Assembly (NCBI RefSeq): GCF_013366925.1
Contig: NZ_JAALDK010000003.1
Span: 508,465 to 572,464 of the forward strand
DNA: 64,000 nt
Origin: Paraburkholderia youngii
GTDB lineage: Bacteria > Pseudomonadota > Gammaproteobacteria > Burkholderiales > Burkholderiaceae
Reading direction: 5' to 3'
The position numbers were made by a program, and so were the translations under genes. The notes beneath the pieces were generated by a model. It searched no databases. It was not told where the DNA came from and saw nothing but the letters and a program-made list of their open reading frames with translations. Shown piece by piece: positions 59,091 to 64,000 of this stretch; the first letter of the stretch is position 1, and the number at the start of each line of letters is the position of its first letter.

Positions 59091-60826
59091 ATGACACAAG
59101 TTTTAGACGATAAACTGTCAAACATGAAAACGCGTCAGTCCCTGCACACCTCGCATTCCATCCCGGCCGAACCGTCAGCGTTTCCGGATGCTGACCGACT
59201 TGCGGCGCTGCGCGGCTGGTATGCTGGCCTGTCCTCGCGGGCCGCCGTGGACCGCTACCTGCCCCACGTCCGGGCGCCGGGTGAATCGGCGCGCGGCATC
59301 ATCGGCGCCATCCGCCGTGAGTTTGTTAGCATTGCCCTAGAACGCCAGCGCACCGATCTGGCCGATCTGTTCCAGCACCCTGTCGGTGAACGGATCGAGC
59401 GGGCAGGTGCAATCGCGCACGCGATTGACATCCTGCGTACGCTGCCCGCACCGCAACCGAAAATCGCCGATGACATCGGCCTTTGGCTCGCACCCCGCGC
59501 TGTGCGCGCGCTGCGTGCGTATGGCATTGCGACTCTCGCTGACCTGACGGTTCGCGTGCCCCGCCGCCGCTGGTGGAGCGTAGTGCCGGGGCTGGGCCAG
59601 ACAAGCGCCCGTCAGATCGAGGCGTTTTTTGAGGCCCACCCCAGCTAACGGAGCGCGCCCGGGCGCTGGTTGCGGTAAGCATCCCCAGCGTTGTTGTTCC
59701 CTGGGAACGGTTACGGATACCCCATGAGGTCGATGGTTCGCACGGCAGCTTCCGCGCGCCCCGGCAGGCCTGCGCGCTCGACGCAAACAACGATTACGAA
59801 GCGGTACAGGCATGGCTTGCCCTGCACGAAACCATCGCCACGCAAAGTGCATACCGCAAGGAAGCCGAGCGCCTGATCCTGTGGGCCATCGTCGAGCGCG
59901 GGCGGGCGCTGTCCTCACTCACGACCGAGGACGCCATTGCATACCGCAGTTTCCTTCGGCACCCGCAGCCGCGCGAGCGCTGGATCGGACCGCCACGACC
60001 GCGTAGCGCTCCCGAGTGGCGTCCGTTCGCCGGCAACCTGTCGGCGCGCTCGACCGCCTACGCGCTTTCCGTTCTCGGCGCGCTGTTTCGCTGGCTCATC
60101 GAACAGCGCTATGTGCTCACCAACCCGTTTGCCGGCATCAACGTCCGAGGCAAGACACGCGTGAAACCGCTCGACACGTCACGCGGCTTCACCGAAGGCG
60201 AATGGGGGCTGGTTCGCACGATCGCCAACGGACTGGAGTGGTCCTATGGTTGGGGAACACTGGCCGCACAGCGATTGCGCTTCCTGCTCGACTTCTCGTC
60301 CGCGACAGCCCTGCGGGCAAGCGAATTCATTGGCGCGAGACTTGGGGACATTCGTACGGGTGCAGACGGCGCCCATTGGCTCAACCTCGTCGGTAAAGGC
60401 GGCAAGGCTGGCAAGGTAGCGTTGCCGTCACTCGCCCGAACCGCACTCGAGCAGTATCTTGTCCAGAGGCACCTGCCGGTGACGCCGCAGCGCTGGGATC
60501 CAAAGACCCCGTTACTGGCAAGCGTTGACGAGGAAGGCGCAACAGCCATCACCCGTTCCCGACTGTGGTATGTGTTGCGTCGATTTTTTCATCTGGCCGC
60601 CGATGTCATCGGCACCGATCATCCCGTGCTGGCCGAAAAGTTGCGACGCGCCAGTCCCCACTGGACACGGCATACGCACGCCACGCATGCACTCGCCCGC
60701 GGCGCGGAGTTGACGGCGGTACGCGACAACCTTCGGCACGCCTCGATTGCGACAACCTCGATCTATCTCCAGGGCGACGAAATCAAACGCTACCGGCAGA
60801 TGGACGAGGCGTTCGCCGCACCATAG
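59091..60826 (+). pseudogene. Transposon tyrosine recombinase with one frameshift
   Basis: It is related throughout to the recombinase at 11205-12724. It starts MTQVLDDKLSNMKTRQSLHT and has a DUF3701-like N-terminus (FPDADRLAALRGWYAGLSSR). A frameshift at about 59645 (IEAFFEAHP) is the only lesion. The second part is complete: Arg in TALRASEFIGARLG, the HWTRHTHATHALARG box and Tyr in TTSIYLQGDEIKRY. It ends 30 bases before the Tn21-type end at 60893, mirroring the position of its relative in the transposon at 6916-15794. Confidence 0.88.
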
Positions 60827-60855
60827 GCGGGAACCCAAGCTGCGGGTTTCATCCG

Positions 60856-60893
60856 CTTAGCGTGCTCTATTTTCTGTTTCCTGAAGCGAGCCC
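60856..60893 (-). repeat. Tn21-subfamily terminal inverted repeat (right)
   Basis: Read inward from 60893 it is GGGCTCGCTTCAGGAAACAG, then AAAATAGAGCACGCTAAG, matching the full Tn21/Tn501 end with a few changes. It pairs with 47134-47171. The five bases outside (AAATA) do not match those outside the left end (TCCTT). Confidence 0.85.
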
Positions 60894-61540
60894 AAATAGA
60901 GTATCTGCGAGAGTGATAGCTGCGGGCTCAGCGCCTGATCTGCTGCATATGCCTCGAGCCGCTCCCACGATCTGGACTTGTCATTTAACGCGTCGACGTG
61001 CAGCCGAGGGAAGTCGGCGTCCTCAAGAAGCGTGTGCAGGATGCGTCCGAGCCGCGGCAGGCGGCGGCCCCTTTCGCCAACGCCGCCCCCTGATCCCGTC
61101 GAGCCGCCCGGCCGTGCCGCACCTTCATGCAGGTCCAGATAGTCAAGCGCGTCGGCCACCGGTCTGAGCGGATTGTGCTGGCCTGGCCGCGCGCAATCAC
61201 CGGCCGGCCCAACGTTTTCCGGCTCCGGTGTCTGCCGGAACGACGCCAGTGCGCAGTGGTGCTCGCCGTACTGGTGCATGCGCACGAAATGACGCGGGCC
61301 GTCTTCACGCACCCGGGCGGTCAACCGCGGCCGGCCACAGGGTGCTCTGACGCAGTCGCACTCGAGCCACAGACGCACATGTCGTCCGTCGTGCATCTCT
61401 TCGAGCACGGCTTCCACGAGTCTGACGTCCTCAGGCCGCACTTGCTGTCCGTCGCCGCAGAACCGCCGCACAGCTGCAGCTTCGTCAGCACTAAGATGTC
61501 GCCTCACCGTCCCGGGGTGATCCCGCTCGACAAGTTCCAT
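60894..61540 (-). pseudogene. Plasmid-type hypothetical protein truncated by transposon end
   Basis: It starts MELVERDHPGTVRRHLSADE at 61540 and contains a Cys cluster (ECDCVRAPCG) and MHQYGEHHCALASF. It reads through to SLSQILYLGSLQETENR, where the last codons are supplied by the transposon end. The natural C-terminus is lost. No family is recognised; a zinc-binding plasmid protein is plausible. Confidence 0.55.
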
Positions 61541-61742
61541 GTTGCGCTCAGTGTGAAGGTCGGACGAGCATCGCGAGGATGTGCACGCTCAGGATCGACA
61601 CCTCGTAGTCACGCAACCAGCCATTCATCTGGCGGGCGAACGGTGGGGTGCATACAGCTGCGCGTGTAGCCGTGTCTGATACAAGTGGTGTCGGTGGCTG
61701 GGACGCGAACGACAGCCGTTCAAGGCGGACGATGCGTGATGA

Positions 61743-62045
61743 ATGGCTGTCGCGCAGGCCAAGAACTGGGGCGAGTTGCAAGTGAAGGGCACCGACGAAT
61801 TCCGCCGGCAGGCGTGGATTGCGGCCGAACTCGCGGGCATCCCGACACGTGGATTCCGGCCGGATGCGCAGGATCGTGCCACGCCGCAGTCGGCGCCCGA
61901 AGCGATGCGTATTGCCGCGGGCGAGCGCGACAGAATGACGATGCCGCGCGTACCAACACGGTCGAGGCGGCGTCGGGCGAGAAGAAGCCCGACCAGCCGG
62001 AGGCTGCCCGCGCAAATGCGGCACCGGAAAGGGCTGCGGGGGTCG
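61743..62045 (+). pseudogene. Relaxase-type LPD7 domain fragment
   Basis: It encodes AKNWGELQVKGTDEFRRQAW, IAAELAGIPTRGFRPDAQDR and AMRIAAGERDR. This is the LPD7 segment found near the C-terminus of TraI/MobA-type relaxases of conjugative plasmids. A frameshift near 61930 moves the following ANAAPERAAG-type tail to another frame. Neither the relaxase catalytic part nor other transfer genes are in the window. It is fused to IS sequence at about 62045. Confidence 0.65.
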
Positions 62046-62270
62046 CTGCGCCGCACGGCCGCGATCTTCGCGCTCGGCTATCACACGGTGCGTCGCTGGT
62101 GGCGTTGGCTGGCCACGCAGAACGAGAACTTCTCTTTCCATCTGCGCAGCCGGTTCGCATCGCTCGGACGCAGTGCCGATCGCACCGGTTTCTGGCTTGC
62201 CTGTTTCCAGCTGATGCCCTTGTGCGAGGCAATGGGATGGCTCGATGACGACGGCGTTGCTGTCCCGTGA
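62046..62270 (+). pseudogene. IS-associated DUF6431-type protein, C-terminal part
   Basis: It encodes LRGSLRRTAAIFALGYHTVR, RWWRWLATQNENFSFHLRSR, TGFWLACFQLMPLCEAMGWL and DDDGVAVP. This resembles the small zinc/HTH protein that precedes a DDE transposase in some Burkholderia insertion sequences. The N-terminal half is missing. The transposase follows at 62402. Confidence 0.6.
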
Positions 62271-62401
62271 TCGACTGATGCCCGTGCGTTGCGCGACGGC
62301 GCTGTTCGTGCTGTAACGGGCACCCCACACAGTCTGCTCACTGCCCGGCGTCGCGCATTGGCGGTTTCATACGGGTTCCCTCAACTCTCGAAGGAGAACG
62401 T

Positions 62402-63193
62402 ATGATCGAAGTCGATCCGAAGGCGCTGTTTCGCCTGTCGGTGCTCGGTCCGCTCGTCAGCCGCGAACGGTTGGGCCGCGGCGAGCTGCTGCAGATCGTG
62501 CAACAGCTCGCGCAGCAGGAATACGCCATCCCAGGCTCGCGCCGACGGCATATCAGCGAGAAGACGCTGCTCAAGTGGTACTACGCATGGCGACGTGAGG
62601 GGCTGACGGGACTTGCCGATCGCGCCCGCACGGACATCGGCCGCTCGAAGCTGCCCGAGCCTGTACAGACCGCCGTGCTCGCGGCCAAACGCGAGAACCC
62701 GCGACGCTCGATCCGCCAGATCCGGCTGTTGCTGGAGGCGGCCGGCATCGTGCCGCACGACACGCTCTCGCGCTGCGCGGTACACCGTCTGCTCAAGGCG
62801 CACGGCATCTCGCGCATTGCTGGCCCCGATGTCGTGCCCGAGGAGAAGCGCAGCTTTGAGGCCGAGTATGCCGGTTCGATCTGGTACGGCGATGTGCTGC
62901 ACGGCCCGACACTGTCCTTCGGCGGCCAGCGCACGAAGACGTACATTGTGTCGTTGATGGACGACGCCTCACGGCTCATCGCCCACAGCGCGTTCTGTAC
63001 CTCGGAGACGGCGCTGGACATCGAGGGCGTGCTCAAACAGGCGCTGCTCAGGCGTCGTGTGCCGAAGACGCTCGTCGTCGATAACGGCGCCGCCTATCGC
63101 GCCTCAACGCTGCAGGGCATCTGCGCGCAGCTGGCGATCCGGCTCGTGCATTGCCGGCCCTATGCACCCGAAGGCAAGGGCTGCGCTGCATAG
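62402..63193 (+). pseudogene. DDE (rve-type) transposase, C-terminally truncated
   Basis: The 263 codons start MIEVDPKALFRLSVLGPLVS after GAAGGAGAACGT. Two helix-turn-helix parts (ISEKTLLKWYYAWRREGLTG and RSIRQIRLLLEAAGIVPHDT) are followed by the integrase core: IWYGDVLHGPTLSFGG (first Asp) and KTLVVDNGAAYRAS (second Asp). The frame stops just after RPYAPEGKG, where the family continues to the third catalytic Glu. The truncation coincides with the end of the serine recombinase gene region. Confidence 0.8.
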
Positions 63194-63222
63194 TGCACCT
63201 CATAGGTCGGTTGAGTTGGTGT

Positions 63223-64000
63223 TTATGCGGCCGAGCGTCGGCCACGGGTCTTTCCCTGGTGCTGGAATTTCACCGGCGCTTCGGCGCCGGGCGGTTCGAA
63301 GAGATAGCCGCCCTTGTCGTCGTAGCGATGCGCTATAAGCAGGCCTGCACGACGCCATGTCTTGATTGTCGTCGGCATCACGTTCAACCGCTCTGCGATC
63401 TCGTCCAGGGTGAGCATTCCGCGTGCGCGCAGCCTGTCATGATGACTGGGTAGCTTGTGGGATAGTCGAAGCCGCGTGATCATTCTGGAAGTAAACCGCT
63501 TGCCCCAGCCGGAGGCGAGCCCCTGACGGTTAAGCTGCTCTGCCGTTTCACTCTCGGTGTACTCGTTGAGAAGCCGGTCCATTTCGGCAATGACTGCGCG
63601 AGGGGTTTGCCGCAATATCCACGCCGGCTTGGACAGCGGCACATGTAGCGTATGCGTGGCGCCGCCATTAAAGCGTATCTGAACGCAGATGTCTGCACCC
63701 TTGAGCAAAGTCGCGTCGGCGATGAGCAGTCGCGCCATGCGCTTTCGCTCGCGATCCGGTGTGCGCGGATCGTTCCATAGACGAGGGAAGTCTCTGGCGA
63801 GTGTCATGATGTTCGCACGCTGTTTATCGTTAAGTCCTGCGCGATCAGCTTCGCGCTGCTTTTCGTAGTGATCCTGAGCTTCGGTAAGAGCGCGTAGCGC
63901 CTGATTCCATTCCGATTCAAGCGAGTCCGCGACCAATCGATTCGCTGGATCCACTTGCATATAGCGGCGCCGCGCCAGATCGGCCTCGTAGCGTGCTCGT
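63223..64000 (-). CDS. Large serine recombinase, C-terminal part (continues beyond window)
   Basis: The readable part has a coiled coil (LESEWNQALRALTEAQDHYE), then DKQRANIMTLARDFPRLWND, RERKRMARLLIADATLLKGA, NGGATHTLHVPLSKPAWILR and an HTH near the end (LTLDEIAERLNVMPTTIKTW). It ends HQGKTRGRRSAA. This is the typical C-terminal half of transposon- or phage-type large serine recombinases with the zinc-ribbon and coiled-coil region. The catalytic serine domain lies outside the window. The frame is open to the edge. Confidence 0.85.
   Translation of the reverse strand, partial: RARYEADLARRRYMQVDPANRLVADSLESEWNQALRALTEAQDHYEKQREADRAGLNDKQRANIMTLARDFPRLWNDPRTPDRERKRMARLLIADATLLKGADICVQIRFNGGATHTLHVPLSKPAWILRQTPRAVIAEMDRLLNEYTESETAEQLNRQGLASGWGKRFTSRMITRLRLSHKLPSHHDRLRARGMLTLDEIAERLNVMPTTIKTWRRAGLLIAHRYDDKGGYLFEPPGAEAPVKFQHQGKTRGRRSAA

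Noticed and set aside
1..64000. CRISPR arrays, tRNA or rRNA genes
   Set aside because: No regularly spaced repeats and no tRNA or rRNA-like sequence were noticed by reading; a tRNAscan or Infernal run would be decisive.

Overview
This window looks like a stretch of a GC-rich Burkholderiaceae accessory replicon (Burkholderia, Paraburkholderia or Caballeronia type), most likely a plasmid or chromid. The evidence is the protein families: IS66, IS3, IS5, IS6, IS110 and ISNCY elements of the kinds common in Burkholderia, an esterase-type PHB depolymerase, and a fragment of a conjugative relaxase (LPD7). The window is dominated by mobile DNA and gene decay. Many genes carry frameshifts, stops or truncations, and only about a dozen non-mobile genes look intact.

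Layout. 1-4146: a Tn3 transposase fragment cut by an IS6-family element whose transposase gene is split by group II intron sequence. 4269-6584: an intact secreted S9/DPP-IV-like peptidase with a sigma-54-like promoter. 6916-15794: a decayed Tn3-family transposon with 38-bp ends, carrying a tyrosine recombinase and a transposase gene; an IS5-family element is inserted in the recombinase gene and an IS66 element is inserted in the IS5 element, with both target duplications visible. 15822-17915: a NodU/CmcH-type carbamoyltransferase and a truncated companion. 17913-21003: an IS3 element split by a complete group II intron whose predicted splicing restores OrfA exactly. 21108-24830: IS110 and IS6 fragments, two more group II intron 3' ends, and a pair of secreted or membrane proteins of unknown function. 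24925-28140: a broken metzincin-type metalloprotease, an exported protein and an IS5-like tail.

28317-36920: a TOTE-type primase-helicase gene divergent from a broken tyrosine recombinase, a TnpC-like gene, a decayed Tn3 transposase, an IS3 remnant, a tiny secreted peptide and a further Tn3 tail. 37278-42700: chromosomal-type genes all in decay (Lrp, LivK-type binding protein, SDR, AraC, TPR protein, MFS). 43436-46810: an intact secreted PHB depolymerase divergent from an intact sigma-54 enhancer-binding regulator. 47134-60893: a region bounded by Tn21-type inverted ends. It holds an IS110 element, DUF6398 and SEC-C genes, a Tn21-like transposase with two lesions, a recombination core-like site, and a passenger block (deaminase-like protein, two VOC proteins, an XRE regulator and an epimerase) in which a 264-bp direct repeat duplicates the catalytic end of the deaminase gene. 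60894-64000: truncated plasmid genes, a DDE transposase and a large serine recombinase running off the right edge.

Functionally the window reads as a landing zone for transposons. The cargo that still looks usable is the S9 peptidase, the carbamoyltransferase, the PHB depolymerase with its candidate regulator, the TOTE primase-helicase, the deaminase module and several small exported proteins.
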